Positions 1-12,734 of a stretch of DNA of 64,000 nt are shown in pieces. The stretch comes from Siphonodentalium dalli (taxonomy: Eukaryota > Mollusca > Scaphopoda > Gadilida > Siphonodentaliidae), in NCBI GenBank assembly GCA_032622095.1, contig CP136069.1:127061450-127125449 (forward strand), in the 5' to 3' direction. The position numbers were made by a program, and so were the translations under genes. Within the stretch, counting starts at the first letter, position 1, and each line of letters begins with the position of its first letter. A model generated the notes under the pieces. That model did not search any database. It had not been told where the DNA came from and worked only from the letters and a program-made list of their open reading frames with translations.

Positions 1-1190
1 CACTGTTATATGATCATCCAATGTGTACAGATATCTATTACCATACCAAATTTGACATGTGGTATACTATTATAGTTGGACCACAAGGATATTAACCCAA
101 GTAGTGCCTTGGTCAGTTATGTTAAATACAAATAATTACAAACTACTTACCATTATTATATTAACAACAAGTGTACATAATGTGAGGTGCATTTGTTAGT
201 ATTTGAAAATTGACATTTTAGTAAATGGAACGATTGATTTTTCCTGGTGTTGTACGGGACATGTCCCATACAACACCATAGATAGTGTTGTACGGGACAT
301 TTTTAAATGTATAATAATCTTATAATAATGCCAGTATAATGGAAAATGCTCTTAATACTATGGTTTGCACCTTATATGGTAAGAAGATTTGATCTGGTAT
401 GGATTGTTGATCTGTTGTTTGAAAACAATGATAACTTTTGTTCATAAAAGTGTTGTACGGGACATTGGGGGTGGGGTGGAAAACTCATGCCCCTGAAACA
501 GGAACTGATCGATAATTTTGATGTAATGTTTTTTAAAACTCTTAGATGGGATCTATTGGTAACATACGTGTAGGATAACACATATGAATAAGGGACAACT
601 GACAAGTTCTGATTATTTTTAATTAAAGTAAAAAAAACAGAGAATTACTATAAAAAATTATACCATGTCATCAACAATTATTTTTAATACAACGGAATTA
701 GTTACAATGACAAAATTTTCAGATTATTAAATTTGGATATCTCATATAACTTAAATCATATAGGAATATGATAGAGGCAGAGTTTTATTTTTTTCAATTT
801 ATGTCACATTTTCAAAGAATCGCCCAATAGATTTGTTTCATACATAGAAAAGCATTGATTTCTGTTCTCGACATTAAATCCATGAAAACCCCATACCAGT
901 AGCCCTCAATGTTAATCTTCTCACCCCTCATTGTCCCCTAAAGTCCACTCAACCATGACCCTATGAACAAATTATAAACTATGTCTCCATACCAAGTATT
1001 ATGAAAATCGGCCCTGTGAGACTGCAAATAATTTTAAATTTTAAATAGTGCGCTACAATAGTGTACTACATTAAATGTGGGTTCGCTCTGTCTGCTCATA
1101 TTCTGAAAACATCCATACAAATGGGCAATGGACTATTCCTATTTATACTTTTAGAATGAAATGGGAGAGTCCATTCATTATACACCCTTT
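1..1190. other. AT-rich stretch without a recognised gene
   Basis: No supportable coding region. The 16-base word GTGTTGTACGGGACAT occurs three times (about 249, 286 and 451). The first forms an imperfect 32-bp palindrome at 248-279. About 1080-1190 resembles 54740-54850 (words around ACATCCAT-CAAATG and TACTTTTA) and is probably a dispersed repeat. Confidence 0.4.
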
Positions 1191-1191
1191 T

Positions 1192-1935
1192 TTTAAAAAG
1201 GTCGTATTATGTAATCAGTCTGTCCGTCTGTCGGTCCGTCTGTCTGTCCGTTAACATTTTTGGTTTCCGATCGATAACTCCAGTTTGGATTATTCTATCT
1301 AAACCAAAGTTGGTATGTGTATTTCCCAGCTGAAGATAAAGACCAAGTTCGAATATGGGTTCGGTCCAATTATTTTTCCATGAGTTATGGCCCTTTTTCG
1401 ACTTAGAATTTGACTGTCTGTTAACATTTTTGGCTTCCGACCAATAACTCCAGTTTGGATTATTTGATCTGAACCAACGTTGGTAAGTGTATTTCCCAGC
1501 TGAAGATACAGGCCAAGTTCGAATATGGGTTCCGTCCAGTTATTTTTACATGAGTTATGGCCTTTTTTCGACTTAGAATTTGACCGTCTGTTAACATATT
1601 TGGTTTCCGACCGATAACTCCAGTTTGGATTATTTGATCTGAACCAAAGTTGGTATGTGTATTTCCCAGCTGAAGATACAGGCCAAGTTCGAATATGGGT
1701 TCCGTCCAGTTATTTTTACATGAGTTACGGCCTTTTTTCAACTTAGAATTTGACCAATTTCATAACATTTCGGTTTCCGACCGATAACTCCAGTTTTGAT
1801 TATTTAATCTGAACCAAAGCTGGTATGTGTATTTCCCAGCTAAAACTACAGGCCAAGTTCGAATACAGGTTCTGTCTAATTATTTTTACATGAGTTACAG
1901 CCATTTTTTACTTAGAATTTGACTGCATTTGGCAT
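1192..1935 (+). repeat. Tandem array, about 170-bp unit (GATAACTCCAG family)
   Basis: The unit start around TAACATTTTTGG recurs at about 1251, 1421, 1591 and 1761, a period of 170 bp. Each unit carries GATAACTCCAG, GGTATGTGTATTTCCCAG, CAAGTTCGAATATGGGTT and GAGTTATGGCC. A GTCTGTCCGTC-rich leader at 1220-1250 opens the array. The same body recurs at 7.6-9.4, 12.7-13.6, 22.3-23.1 and 38.8-39.4 kb. Confidence 0.85.
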
Positions 1936-2635
1936 TGAAATTAGGGGTATATCATATTTTCTTCAAATTTAAAGGCACGTGTTGAAAATATTCATATTTG
2001 TTCCAATCACCGTAAACAGAAAAACATTAAAACGCATACAGTTTCGTTCATATATACCATGACCATCGCGTAAACAGCATGTTATCATAAAGATTTACTA
2101 TATTTTACCAAAGCAAGAGCCTGATTGTGTTACAGAGGACAGCACAATGCTGCTGGCTAATCACACACAAATGGCATAAACGCTCTTTATTCGTTCCATA
2201 TCAGGAATTCACAAACAAAGAACGCTCTTTATGTTGACCATCATAATATAAACAAACAACAGAAAAGTAACTTTTTATGCTTTTGTTTACATAACAATGG
2301 TCAAATATATGACAATAACATACTGTTTGTGCGATATTTCTCATTTGTATACGGACAAAGTCTGTCTACATTTTGTTATTCTTTCTGTTTGTGGCGGTTT
2401 TTGACGGGTGGAAATATTTTCACAGGATACCCACCGCCAAGGCCAACCGTACCTTTAAGCTCAAAGTATTATTGCATTTTGCGGTAGTACAGTTCAAAAT
2501 GGCTAAAGGGCGTATTTTGCCACGCCCTAGCGATGCTCTTGTTTGTGAATGTCAATGAGTTACAGATTATAATAGGGCTAACATATGACAGCTAAAAATA
2601 ACCCTAGTTGAATAATTCGCCTTGTCTCTTATACA

Positions 2636-3075
2636 GTAAAAGCCTGTATTAATCAGTGAACCTCACATCTGAATAATTGTAAGTCGAAAAAGGACCATCA
2701 CACCAGTAAAAAAAATTGTCTCAAACCCATATTCGAACTTGATCTGTATTTCGGGCTGCGAAATCACAAACCAAAATAACAGATTTGGTTCAAGTCAGAT
2801 AAAAACATGTTTGAGTCATCGTAGCATGCGTGAATTCTAAGTCGAAAAAGGCCCATACGGTACCTCTATTTAAAAATCATATCAAACCCATTTTCAAACT
2901 CATCCTACATTTTGGGATGAGAAATGCGTACACAAATTTGTTCCGATTGGATAGAAAATGTTTGAGTTATCGCACCATGCGTAAAATGTTTACATACGGA
3001 TAAACAGACGGACGATGAGTGGTCAATCCGAACGTCAACATTACGTATACCATACTATGGTACACATAAAAACTG
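2636..3075 (-). repeat. Tandem array of the GATAACT family, minus orientation, ending in hairpin head
   Basis: The reverse complement matches the array at 38808-39400. From 3075 leftwards it starts with a palindrome around CCATACTATGG, then a CCGTCTG leader, then units with AACTCAAACAT and CGAATATGGGTTTG. About two to three units are left. The flanking stretch 1936-2635 has no recognised feature. Confidence 0.75.
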
Positions 3076-3950
3076 GTTATGGGACAACAGATTTTGCCCC
3101 AACTTATCATCTGTCGAGTCATGTTTCCAAGAGTCTCAATATGTTTATCTTCACATTTCTCAGTTTGACAGGTCTATTCAAGTTCTCTAAAATATAAAAC
3201 AAGGCAATGAAAATCGGCAATCTTTCTATGATTGAGTTACAAGACTCTGATGTCTACAGTGAATGAATGTTAAAAAAATGTGTCCTCTCCGAGAAAAAAT
3301 CAGTGGAAATTGGCAATTTTTAAATATGCTCTTGTTGAGTCAAATTTTGTCCGATTTTAAAAATGCTTTCAATATTACAATCCTTGAAGCATGCACTTCA
3401 ACCTGAGATGTAACATCTTTACACTACTGAAGCATCTTTCTATTATCAGAGAATAACAATTAGGGAATATGAATATTAAGAGTTCATAATTTACATATAA
3501 ATTAAAAAAATATGGAAATTCAAAGATTTTTCCAGTAATTTTCACATATATGTTCTCTGATTGTTCAATGCTCAATGTCATGAGATATCATTCCGAAAAC
3601 AGTTGCATAATAATTAAAATTCAGACATTAGAAGTTAGTTGTTCAGTATTTTCAATTTTGAGGGAATCCTGCATAGACCAAGCCTGAAAAATCAAAATAC
3701 ACTTGCTCCTGCTCTGAAACTTTAGTTCACGATCCAGTATGATGTTCCTAACATGAATTAATGAAGAAAAAGTTATTTGAAAAACACTTTTTTTGCACCC
3801 TATTTGGCCACTTGTGGTCAACCTTTAACGTGAAAGAGCCCAGTACTAGTAGGTTTAACATGACCACTTGAAAATGAAATCGCAGATTGCTGCCTCCAGC
3901 AATGGTACCATACACACTATGTTCATGACTGAACTAGGGCCAACGCTGGC
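3076..3950. other. Unassigned AT-rich DNA
   Basis: Short open frames occur on both strands but have no recognisable motifs, and no repeat family was identified. Confidence 0.3.
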
Positions 3951-3951
3951 C

Positions 3952-4739
3952 TTAACTGGTTCAGTGCTAAATATCCTACATAAACGTAATAAAATGCGTA
4001 TATATATTTCAACAAACCGAAAATTATTGAATTTTATGCTCAGAGTTGATAATTTGCACTCTTTTCTCAAATTTGACCCCCATATATATACATTTGTGAT
4101 TATGTTATGCGCCTGGATGTCTCACTAGGCTATGGTTATGAGCTAATGGATGTCTCAGTAGGCTATGGTTATGAGTCTGGATGTCTCATTAGGCTATGGC
4201 TATGCCTATGGGCCTGGATGTCTCATTAGCCATTAGGCTATGGTTATGAGCCTTGATGTCTCATTAGACTATGGTTATGGGTCTGGATGTCTCATTAGGC
4301 AATGATTATGAGTCTGGATGTCTCATTAGGCAATGGTTATGGGCCTGGATGTCTCATTAGGCTATGGTTATGAGCCTGGTTGTCTATTTGTCAAAGTAGG
4401 TTATCGATATGAGCCTGGATGTCTGATTAGGTTATGGTTATGAGCTTGGTTGTCGGCCGCCCTTAGGTCAAAACATTTGTAATTTTTCTCAAACTTTTCG
4501 CGATATAAGTACCTTTTCTGACAATTTTATTGGTCGGCATCCATTCAAACTTCACAATGTCCTAATTTAATTATATATGTAACAATATTTCTTAAATATT
4601 ACCTGACAAATGCTATTTAAATGATTAAACTAAACAAAAGTTGACTAAACAAGACAGTGTCATTGCCAAAGCCCATATCTGGGCTTCCAGCACTCTTACA
4701 TAGGGTCCAAATATGGGCTTTCAGCACTGAACCAGTTAA
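3952..4739. mobile_element. TTAA-flanked (piggyBac-like) non-autonomous element carrying a minisatellite
   Basis: CTTAACTGGTTCAGTGCT at 3951-3968 is perfectly inverted at 4723-4740. Each copy has TTAA at the outer edge (3952-3955 and 4736-4739) followed by CTGGTTCAGTGC inward. TTAA duplications are characteristic of piggyBac-type elements. The interior contains the 31-bp repeat at 4112-4455 and no transposase. Confidence 0.7.
4112..4455. repeat. 31-bp minisatellite, about 10-11 diverged units
   Basis: The unit is TGGATGTCTCATTAGG followed by CTATGGTTATGAGCC. Units differ by substitutions and short indels (for example near 4215 and 4385-4400). The array lies wholly inside the TTAA element 3952-4739. 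Confidence 0.9.
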
Positions 4740-5045
4740 GCGCACACAGAGGAACGTGTCTGCGTAATTCGAGTTGATCCTGGAGGCTGCGACGGATGGA
4801 AATATCCAGGAACAGTGATCTTGCAGATTGTCCTTAGAAATTCCTATGGATCACTGGCGCAGCTGGACAACAGTCATCAAGTTTATTCCATTCAATGGTT
4901 GTTTTAGCGAAAGGAGTGTTTGTATTGGTCGCAGCTAATACGCCTGAGTTGAAATGGCCATATTGGTTATTACAAACCTCCTTTTCGATGATATTGTTAG
5001 TAATAAAGTCCTGTGAAAGATGTTGCAGTGATTTTCCTGCTTTCC

Positions 5046-6367
5046 TTTTTAGCTCAACTTTACTTTGTAAAGTTTGAGCTATTGCCATGGCTTTGTCGTC
5101 CGTCGTCCGTGTGTGCGTAAGGCGTCAACAATGCAGTCTACAGGTCGTACCTTTGGTCGGATCATTATGAAATTTGTCATAGCTGTTGACATCAACATTT
5201 AGACCAGAATGATTAATTTTGGGGTCATTCGGTAAAAAAACATGGCCGCCAGTGGCCATCTTGCATTTCAAAATTCAATCCATTAGCACGGGCTACAGGG
5301 CGTACTGTTTGCCTGATCATCATGAAATTTTTCATGGATGTTAACAATGACATGTATATGGGAACGAGTAATTTTTGGGTCATTTGGCCCAAAAACATGG
5401 CCGCCAGCAGCCATCTTGGATTTTACTCTTTGTATGACTAAATTCTTTAGCACAGGCTACAGGTCGTACTTTTAGTCTGATCATCATAAAATTTGTCAAG
5501 AATGTTAATAATGACATGTAGATGGGAACGAGTCATTTTGGGGTCATTCGGCCAAAAAACATGGCCGGCAACAGGCATCTTTGATTTCACTCTTTGTATG
5601 ACTAAATCCTTTAGCATGGGCTGCAGGTCGTACCTTTAGTCCGATCATCATAAAATTTGTCATGGCTGTTGAAATTGGAATGTAAATGGGAACGAGTCAT
5701 TTTGGGGTCATTCGGACAAAAAACATGGCTGCCAGCGGCCATCTTGGATTTCAAAATTTAATCCATTAGCACGGGCCACAGGTTGTACTGTTAGTCTGAT
5801 CATCATGAAATTTGTCATGGATGATAATATTGACATGTAGATGGGAACGAGTAATTTTGGGGTCATTCGGCCAAAAATCATGGCCGCCAGCAGCCATCTT
5901 GGATTTTACTCTTTGTATGACTAAATTCTTTAGCACGGGCTGCAGGTCGTACCTTTAGTCTGATCATCATAAAATTTGTCATGGATGTTAACAATGACAT
6001 GTAGATGGGGGAATGAGTCATTTTGGGATCATTCGGCCAAAAAACATAGTCGCCAGCAGCCATCTTGGATTTTACTCTTTGTATGACTAAATCCTTTAGC
6101 ACGAGCTACAGGTTGTACCTTTAGTCTGATCATCATAAAATTTGTCATGGATGTTAACGATGACATGTAGATGGGAACGAGTCATTTTGGGGTCATTCGG
6201 CCGAAAACATGGCCACCAGCAGCCATCTTGGATTTTACTTTTTTCTTCATGTCTTTTAACTAGTATTAGACATTCAACTTTCCACATTCCTAATCGCTCC
6301 ATTGACTGTAATACATTAAATTATTCCCTTTCCAAGTTGAGCTACAGTGTCATTGACACTTTCATTT
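5046..6367 (+). mobile_element. Helentron/pearl-like element H1 with tandem core of about 155-164 bp
   Basis: The 5' end TTTTTAGCTCAACTTTAC is followed by a short hairpin (ACTTTAC/GTAAAGT) and a CGTCCGTC leader. The core units repeat every 155-164 bp (words ACATGGCCGCCAGC, CATCTTGGATTTTACTC, GGGAACGAGTCATTTTGGGG). The 3' end carries AAGTTGAGCT, inverted relative to AGCTCAACTT at the 5' end, then the perfect hairpin AGTGTCATTGACACT and TTCATTT. Subterminal inverted repeats plus a 3' hairpin plus a tandem core fit non-autonomous Helentron-type elements; no Rep/helicase is present. Confidence 0.75.
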
Positions 6368-6687
6368 GGTATCACTGTCAGGAAGTCATCTACATTGAGA
6401 GCTGGCGCACCATCCCAGGGCTTCACTATCCTATAGAACTGGTTTAGATTAATCTCTCACCTTGGTTTTGTTCTGGGGACCTGTTGTTTTAATCAAATTT
6501 ATATTATAAATCGGTATCCTAATATAAAGTATTAAAGAGTCAAGTTATGAACTAATTACATATACCAAATAGCCGGACACACATACTAGTATCTCAAATA
6601 TAACCACTAATCTCAAAACACAAGGCATTTGTTGCCTGTTTCCTATAAATAGCATACTTATCTACAATGGGAAGTAGGTAGCCAAGA

Positions 6688-6780
6688 AGTAGCGTTCTGG
6701 TCTCTCATGCTAGCAGACTGGGGATCGCAACTTTGTCATGGTATTCTGATAGGAAACGGGCCAGCTCGTCCCAGGGCCAA
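6688..6780 (+). repeat. Possible tRNA-like SINE head, degenerate
   Basis: GGTAGCCAAGAAGTAGCGTT followed about 30 bp later by GGGGATCGCAACT loosely recalls A and B boxes. Weak. The rest of 6370-7165 shows nothing recognisable. Confidence 0.25.
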
Positions 6781-7166
6781 CTCGGTCCAGTCAACCTGAT
6801 CCAGCGGCAATCTCACACGACTTCCCCGTCGAGTAAATTTTGGGCGGAAGTTTTTTTTAATGTACCTGGGGATGACTCACATTTAATCTCCACCAACATG
6901 AAGGACACTTACTAGTAGGACAGTGAAAGGAAGAAGTGATTTATTCTACTTAGTCCGTGCCATATACCTTTAAAGATATATACATGTATATATATAGCCT
7001 ATTATAGGTCTATTAGATTAGAATAATGTAACCAAGCTTGCTGCATTGATTGTACCATACCACCCAATGATGTAATGTGCAGTAAAACAATGTATTCTCA
7101 CCCGATCATGCAATTTTATTGAGTCGTTGGAAATATTGAAATCATTTTATGAATGCAAACAATTGT

Positions 7167-7295
7167 GGAGTTCGGTAGCTCAGTGGTTAGAGTGTCGGAC
7201 TTGTAATGGTGTTAACGCATGGGCCACAACAGTGGCTTGGCCAGATTAAGTGGATTGTATGGTGATTTCATGGGAAGTGGACCACAAAGGAATTG
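7167..7295 (+). repeat. SINE head fragment with tRNA-type box A
   Basis: CGGTAGCTCAGTGGTTAGAG followed by TGTCGGACTTGTAATGG is the same tRNA-derived head as the fuller SINE at 48666. After about 65 bp it diverges into a segment (7265-7292) that is inverted relative to about 15926-15953. Confidence 0.6.
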
Positions 7296-7381
7296 GACAC
7301 ATATTTTCCTTAAATTCATGTTCAGTGTATGGTCAACCTACCACCCATTTTCTATCATATAAAGGTACATTTATGACTATG

Positions 7382-7602
7382 CCCAGATAGCATGACATGG
7401 TTGGGCCAACGTTGGCACAACCAACATCTGAATGGTTGGGCCAACGTAGGGCAACCAACGTTGGACCAGTGTTGATATCCAGACCACATGGTTGGCATAA
7501 CGTTGGCCTAATGTTGGAAACTAAACCATTTGGTTGGCATAATGTTGACCCAACGGAGGGACAGCATTGGGAACTCAAACTTAATTGGTTGGCATAACAT
7601 TG
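7382..7602. mobile_element. Left part of a split AACGTTGG-rich TIR element
   Basis: It starts CCCAGATAGCATGAC and continues with repeated CCAACGTTGG words. It matches the reverse complement of the right part of the intact copy at 45740-46162 until about 7602. There it switches to a different repeat head (GTCCCCCGAAAA hairpin). The missing remainder reappears at about 14090-14649 in the same orientation. Confidence 0.75.
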
Positions 7603-7611
7603 GGGAATTTT

Positions 7612-9415
7612 TTGTCCCCCGAAAAGTTTTTTTCGGGGGACTATTAAAATAGCCGGTGTCCGTCCGTGCTTGTGTGTGTGTCCGGAAATGGTTTCCAGAT
7701 GATAACTTTAGTTTCGGTTATTAGATCAAAAGCAAATTTAGGTGAGTTTATCAGACCAAAATACAGGTCAAGTTCGAATATGGGTTTGCTCCACCCATTT
7801 TTGCGAGAGTTATGGCCCTTTTTTTACTTAGAATCTTTTTATAGGTGAGTTTATCAGACCAAAATACAGGTAAAGTTCGATTATGGGTTTTCTCCGCCCA
7901 TTTTTGCGAGAGTTATGGCCCTTTTTTGTCCGCCGACCCAACGGGTTCGGAGGACTATTATAATCAGCACGTCTGTGCGTGCATCCGTGTGTCCGAGGTT
8001 TCCGGATGATAACTTTAGTTAGAGTGAACCAAATTAAATTAAATTTGATATGTGGGTTTACTAGCAGAAAAGACAGGTCATGTTCGAATTCTGGTTCCAT
8101 CCGCCAATTTTCACCAGAGTTATGCCCATTTTTTTGTCCGCCGACCCAACGGGTTCGGAGGACTATTATAATTAGCCTGTGTGTGCGTGCGTGCATCTGT
8201 GCGTGTGTCCGAGGTTTCCGAATGATAACTTTAGTTAGAGTGAACCAAATTAAATTAAATTTGGTATGTGGGTTTACTAGCAGAATAGACAGGTCAAGTT
8301 CGAATTCTGGTTCCGTCTGCCAATTTTCACCAGAGTTATGCCCCCTTTTCGACTTAGAATTTGACCGTCTGTTAACATTTTTGGTTTCCGACCGATAACT
8401 CCAGTTTGGATTATTTGATCTGAACCAAAGTTGATATGTGTATTTTTCAGCTAAAGATACAGGCCAAGTTCGAATATGGGTTCCGTCCAATTATTTTTAC
8501 ATGAGTTACGGCCCTTTTTTCGACTTAGAATTTGACCGTCTGTTAACATTTTTGGTTTCCGACCGATAACTCCAGTTTGGATTATTTGATCTGAACCAAA
8601 GTTGGTATGTGTATTTCCCAGCTAAAGATACAGGTCAAGTTCGAATATGGGTTCCGTCCAATTATTTTTTACATGAGTTACGGCCCTTTTCGACTTAGAA
8701 TTTGACCGTCTGTTAACATTTTTGGTTTCCGACCGATAACTCCAGTTTGGATTATTTGATCTGAACCAAAGTTGGTATGTGTCTTTCTCCCAGCAAAACA
8801 CAGGTCAAGTTCGTATTCGGGTTCCGCCCGCCAATTTTCACCAGAGTTATGTCCCTTTTTTACTTAGAATTTTTGCCAATTTGAGGTTTCCGGGTGATAA
8901 CTTTAGTAAATGTGTACTGAATGAAATTACATTTGGTATGTAGGTTTACTAGCACTAAAGACAGGTTTTTATGCGCAAACAACGGTCGTATCAAGCCGAC
9001 ATTTAGAGGCGGACATGAGGTCTACTGACCTTTTATTCAACTTAGAATTTGACCAATTTCATAACATTTTGGTTTCCGACCGATAACTCCAGTTTTGATT
9101 ATTTGAGCTGAACCAAAGCTGGTATGTGTATTTCCCAGCTAAAACTACAGGCCAAGTTTGAATATATGTTCTGTCTAATTATTTTTACATGAGTTATGGC
9201 CATTTTTGTCCGCCGACCCTACGGATTCGGAGGACTATTATAATCAGCGTGTCCGTCGTCTGTCCGTCCGTGCGTCCGAGGTTTCCGGATGATAACTTTA
9301 GTTAGAGTGAACCAAATTAAATTAAATTTGGTATGTGGGTTTACTAGCAGAAAAGACAGGTCAAGTTCGAATTCTGGTTCCGTCTGCCAATTTTCACCAG
9401 ATTATGCCCCTTTTT
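7612..9415 (+). repeat. Composite tandem arrays with hairpin heads (GTCCGCCGACCC type)
   Basis: A perfect hairpin GTCCCCCGAAAA/TTTTCGGGGGAC (7614-7641) starts the first array. Imperfect hairpins GTCCGCCGACCC/GGGTTCGGAGGAC restart it near 7928, 8138 and 9208. Each head is followed by ACTATTATAAT, a GTCCGTGCGT leader and units of about 170 bp with GATAACTTTAG, GTATGTGGGTTTACTAGCAG, CAAGTTCGAATTC and AGAGTTATG. A long open frame at 7828-8490 on the minus strand is only the translation of these repeats. Confidence 0.85.
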
Positions 9416-10262
9416 AGCTCACCTGAGACGAAGTCTCCGGTGGAGCTATAGTCATCACTCCTCGTCCGTCGTCCGTCTGTCCGTCTGTCTGTCCGTCCGT
9501 CCGTCTGTCCGTCCGTCAACTTTTTTAAAAACATCTTCTCCTCTGAAACCATCATACCAAATTGGTTCATATTTGGTGTGGATGTTCCCTAGGTGACTCT
9601 CATTCAGATTTGTTCAAATGAGGTCACTGGGTCAAATAGTTGCCAAACCAGGGTCATAACTCTATTCCTCCACAGTAATTCTTACAACAACTTCTTGTCC
9701 ATAACCATTGTGCCGATTTAGCTAATATTTGGTATGGAGGGTCCTTGGGTGACTGGTGTTCAGATTTGTTCAAATGAGGTCACCCGGTCAATTAGTTGAG
9801 AAACCAGGGCCATAACTCATAGTAATTCTTACAATGACTTCATCTACAAAAATATTCGGCCGATTTAGCTTATATTTGGTACTGAGGGACCTTGGGTGAC
9901 TGGGAATCAGATTTGTTCAAATTGGATCACTGGGTCATTAGGGGCAGAGCCAGGGACATAACTCTAAAAACCAAAAAATTACATTTTTGTATTTTGATCA
10001 TATTTGGTGTGGATGTTCCCTAGGTGACTGTCATTCAGATTTGTTCAAATGAGGTCACTGTGTCAAACAGTTGCGAAACCAGGGCCATAACTATATTCCT
10101 CCTTGGTAATTCTTATAACGACTTCTTGTCTATAACCATTGTGCCGATTTAGTTTATATTTGGTATGTGGGGTCATTGAATGACTGGGGTTCAGATTTGT
10201 TCAAATGGGGTCACTGGGTCAAATTCGGGTGCAGGCAGGGCCATAATTCCCAAAAAAATAAT
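9416..10262 (+). repeat. Tandem array with AGCTCACCTGAGACG head
   Basis: The head AGCTCACCTGAGACGAAGTC folds with GGTGGAGCTATAG and is followed by a (GTCCGTCT)n leader at 9465-9520. The units are anchored by TTCATATTTGGTGTGGATGT, CAGATTTGTTCAAATGAGGT and AGGGCCATAACTC. Further copies occur at 43162-43570 and, diverged, at 11699-12300. 10263-10570 holds only low-complexity C-rich and AT-rich DNA. Confidence 0.85.
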
Positions 10263-10571
10263 AAAAAATTCAGGAACTCCTTGATCAATTTAACATACAA
10301 AACAAATTATCACCCTCCCCCCACATGACCCAGAACCCCACCCTGCCCCCAACCAACAGCATTCCACCCTATCTCATTTCCTAACTCACAGGATCTCCCC
10401 CACCAGCATATTAAGTCAATTGTATTAGCTACAGACAGAGAGAGTTAATATAAATACACACACAGGCATCAATTGAGATGTTTATCAGGCTGACAGGTGT
10501 GAACTTAATGCACCAGACAGCACTCATGCCAATGTGTGTTATTAAAATAAAAACAAATTATTGTTCTCTAA

Positions 10572-11002
10572 CCTGAATTTAGTGTGTCTGGCATTTGCAG
10601 AATGAGGTTTCCAGAGGGTGAATTTAGTTATGCTACCCTGCACAGCAGTCTAGCATCACCAAATACACTAGCCAGGGTCCTCATTCTGCTTAAGCCTCAT
10701 CTTCTGGGAAGTATATAGGCACTTAAATTGACATTTTTACTTACTTTTTCCCTTCTATTTAGTTTCTATATCCCCTAATTTGTGAATATAAAATGCATAA
10801 TTGAGGTGCCCAGTGGGTGCACATCACCAACTTTAACTGGAGAACTTCAATCTAATGCTATGTCTCCCATAGCAGTTGAGGCCTACACAGAATGAGGTCC
10901 TCAGAGGGTGAATTTGGTGATGCTAGCCCGCATTGCAGGATTGTGTCATTAAATTTACCCTTATGGGACCTCATTGTGCAAATGTCAGACACTATGTTCA
11001 GG
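10572..11002. mobile_element. Double-hairpin MITE R1 (GCAGAATGAGG family)
   Basis: Inverted ends are CCTGAATTTAGTGTGTCTGG and, on the right, the words GTCAGACACTATGTTCAGG. Just inside each end is a hairpin of about 95 bp whose arms start GCAGAATGAGGT and contain AGAGGGTGAATTTGGTGATG. The middle of about 190 bp includes GCATAATTGAGGTG. Six further copies or fragments are listed separately. Confidence 0.75.
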
Positions 11003-11075
11003 CTTGGCTGTTCGAATATTATGTTCTTAACCACCAGTATCCAATTGAACTCATTATACCCTGAAAAGAAAACTT

Positions 11076-11089
11076 GGGGGGGGGGGGGG
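11076..11089 (+). repeat. Poly-G tract (14 G)
   Basis: Uninterrupted G run. A second run of about 19 G lies at 11644-11662. Confidence 0.9.
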
Positions 11090-11445
11090 TATATTGGATT
11101 GAATTTGTCAGTATCTATGTCAGACTGTTTTCCCATCCATCCATCTGTCATTATGTCTCTATCCGTCCATCAATTGTTTTCTTCTCCAGATACATATTAA
11201 AGACCAAATTGGTTTAAATATTTAGGTGTGGATGTAAATCCTTGTTTTGAACACAGCTGTAGGAGTAACACAATACATTGGTATCACTGGGCAAATGTTT
11301 GTGCCATCATTAATTATCTTCATGTCAACAGGTCTCCCAGACATTCTTGTTGCTGATAGTGGCTTTATGAATGGAATTTTATCCCATGTTTATCTCAGAT
11401 ACAAATTGCCTGTTTGAAAGATAAAGTTTATTTTTACTATTAATA

Positions 11446-11580
11446 TTAACCATTTCATGACCAGAGTTGTGCTGGTGAGACCCTGTGCTTGTGCATTCTC
11501 TTATATATGCTCCCATGGGAAGCCTCCCATATAAAAGAGAATGCACTGGCTTTCCAGGTCATGGTAATTTTGTTAAGGCA
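11446..11580. mobile_element. TTAA-type hairpin MITE, left part (Q1)
   Basis: It starts TTAACCATTTCATGACC. A hairpin at 11489-11544 has arms GTGCATTCTCTTATATATG and its complement. Related intact copies at 47792 and 52721 end in AAGGGTTAA; no right end is seen here. Confidence 0.55.
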
Positions 11581-11643
11581 ATAGGCATCCAAATAAATGA
11601 TGTATGTCATATTCTTGCAGGGATGTCGCCACTGTGTTGGGGT

Positions 11644-11662
11644 GGGGGGGGGGGGGGGGGGG
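11644..11662 (+). repeat. Poly-G tract
   Basis: About 19 consecutive G bases following GGT; possible quadruplex or assembly-length uncertainty. Confidence 0.9.
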
Positions 11663-11698
11663 TGATTTACAGATTTGTTCAATGAAATGTAATTTTTG

Positions 11699-12300
11699 AG
11701 CTCACATCTTCTCTAGACTGAATGGGTTCATATTTGGTGTAGATGTTCCCTAGGTGACTTACATTCATATTTGTTTAAATGAGGTCACTCTATCAAATGG
11801 TTATGAAGGCAGGGCCATAACTCTTGCTCTCCATAGTAATTCTTAAAAACTACCTCTTCTGCTGTACCATCAGGTTGAACGGGTTCATATTTGGTATGAA
11901 CAGTCCTTGGGTGACCTGGAGTTCAGATTTTTATTTCAAATGGGGTCATTGGTTTTAAATGGGGTCAACTTGTCAACTAGGGGTCAAGCAAAGGAAAGTT
12001 TTTCTCTTAATATGCTTCCTTCACACAGACCATCAGGTCTATTTTATTGATATTTAGTATGAAGGGTTCTTTGGTATCTGGGATTCAAATTTATTCAGAT
12101 GGGGTCACCAGATTAAATAGACTGGGACCAGGGACATAACTGTATGTCTCTATAGTAATACTTAAAAATGTCTTCTCAAGAGAGGTTGGACTATTTAGCT
12201 TACATATAGTATGGAGGATCCTTTAGTGACTGAGATTCAGATTTGTTAACATGAGGTCAACCTGTCAAGAAATGACGGGGCTATGGGGACTTCACTTAAA
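11699..12300 (+). repeat. Diverged tandem array, AGCTCACATC head
   Basis: Units of the TTCATATTTGGTGTAGATGT / CAGATTTGTT / AGGGCCATAACTC family, more diverged than at 9416. The interval 12301-12734 has no recognised feature. Confidence 0.7.
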
Positions 12301-12734
12301 ACATCTACCTTGGAACTACCTGACTGATTAATCTTGACATATATATGTTGTTTTCGGGTTCATGGATAATTGGGCTTCAAACATGTCTAAATAGTTTATA
12401 AAACGGTGCTTGTGAGATTGGAAATTTCGAACAATTGAGAAAGTTTGAGACGTCAGTTGTGAAATTCTAACCTAAGACTTGGGAATCTGGAGCCCGGTCA
12501 GGAGGGGATATGTTTAGCTGGAGGGGGATCTGTAGTGTTCCATTGGTAATTTAAAGGTAGATATTCGCTGATCGACATGAAGCCTCTCTAGCCACATATC
12601 CTGTGTAGATCCGCTTCTTTTAAAGTGATTATGAAAAGTTCTGACTGTTATGGTCTCAAGAGTCCCAGTCTTATCAGTCTTTGCAGTCTGGTGAGCGACC
12701 CCACAGTCTTTGACTGTCTTGTTTTACTTAGAAA

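Noticed and set aside
7828-8490. 220-residue minus-strand frame
   Set aside because: It runs through tandem repeat units and their heads; the peptide repeats mirror the DNA repeats and no domain is visible.
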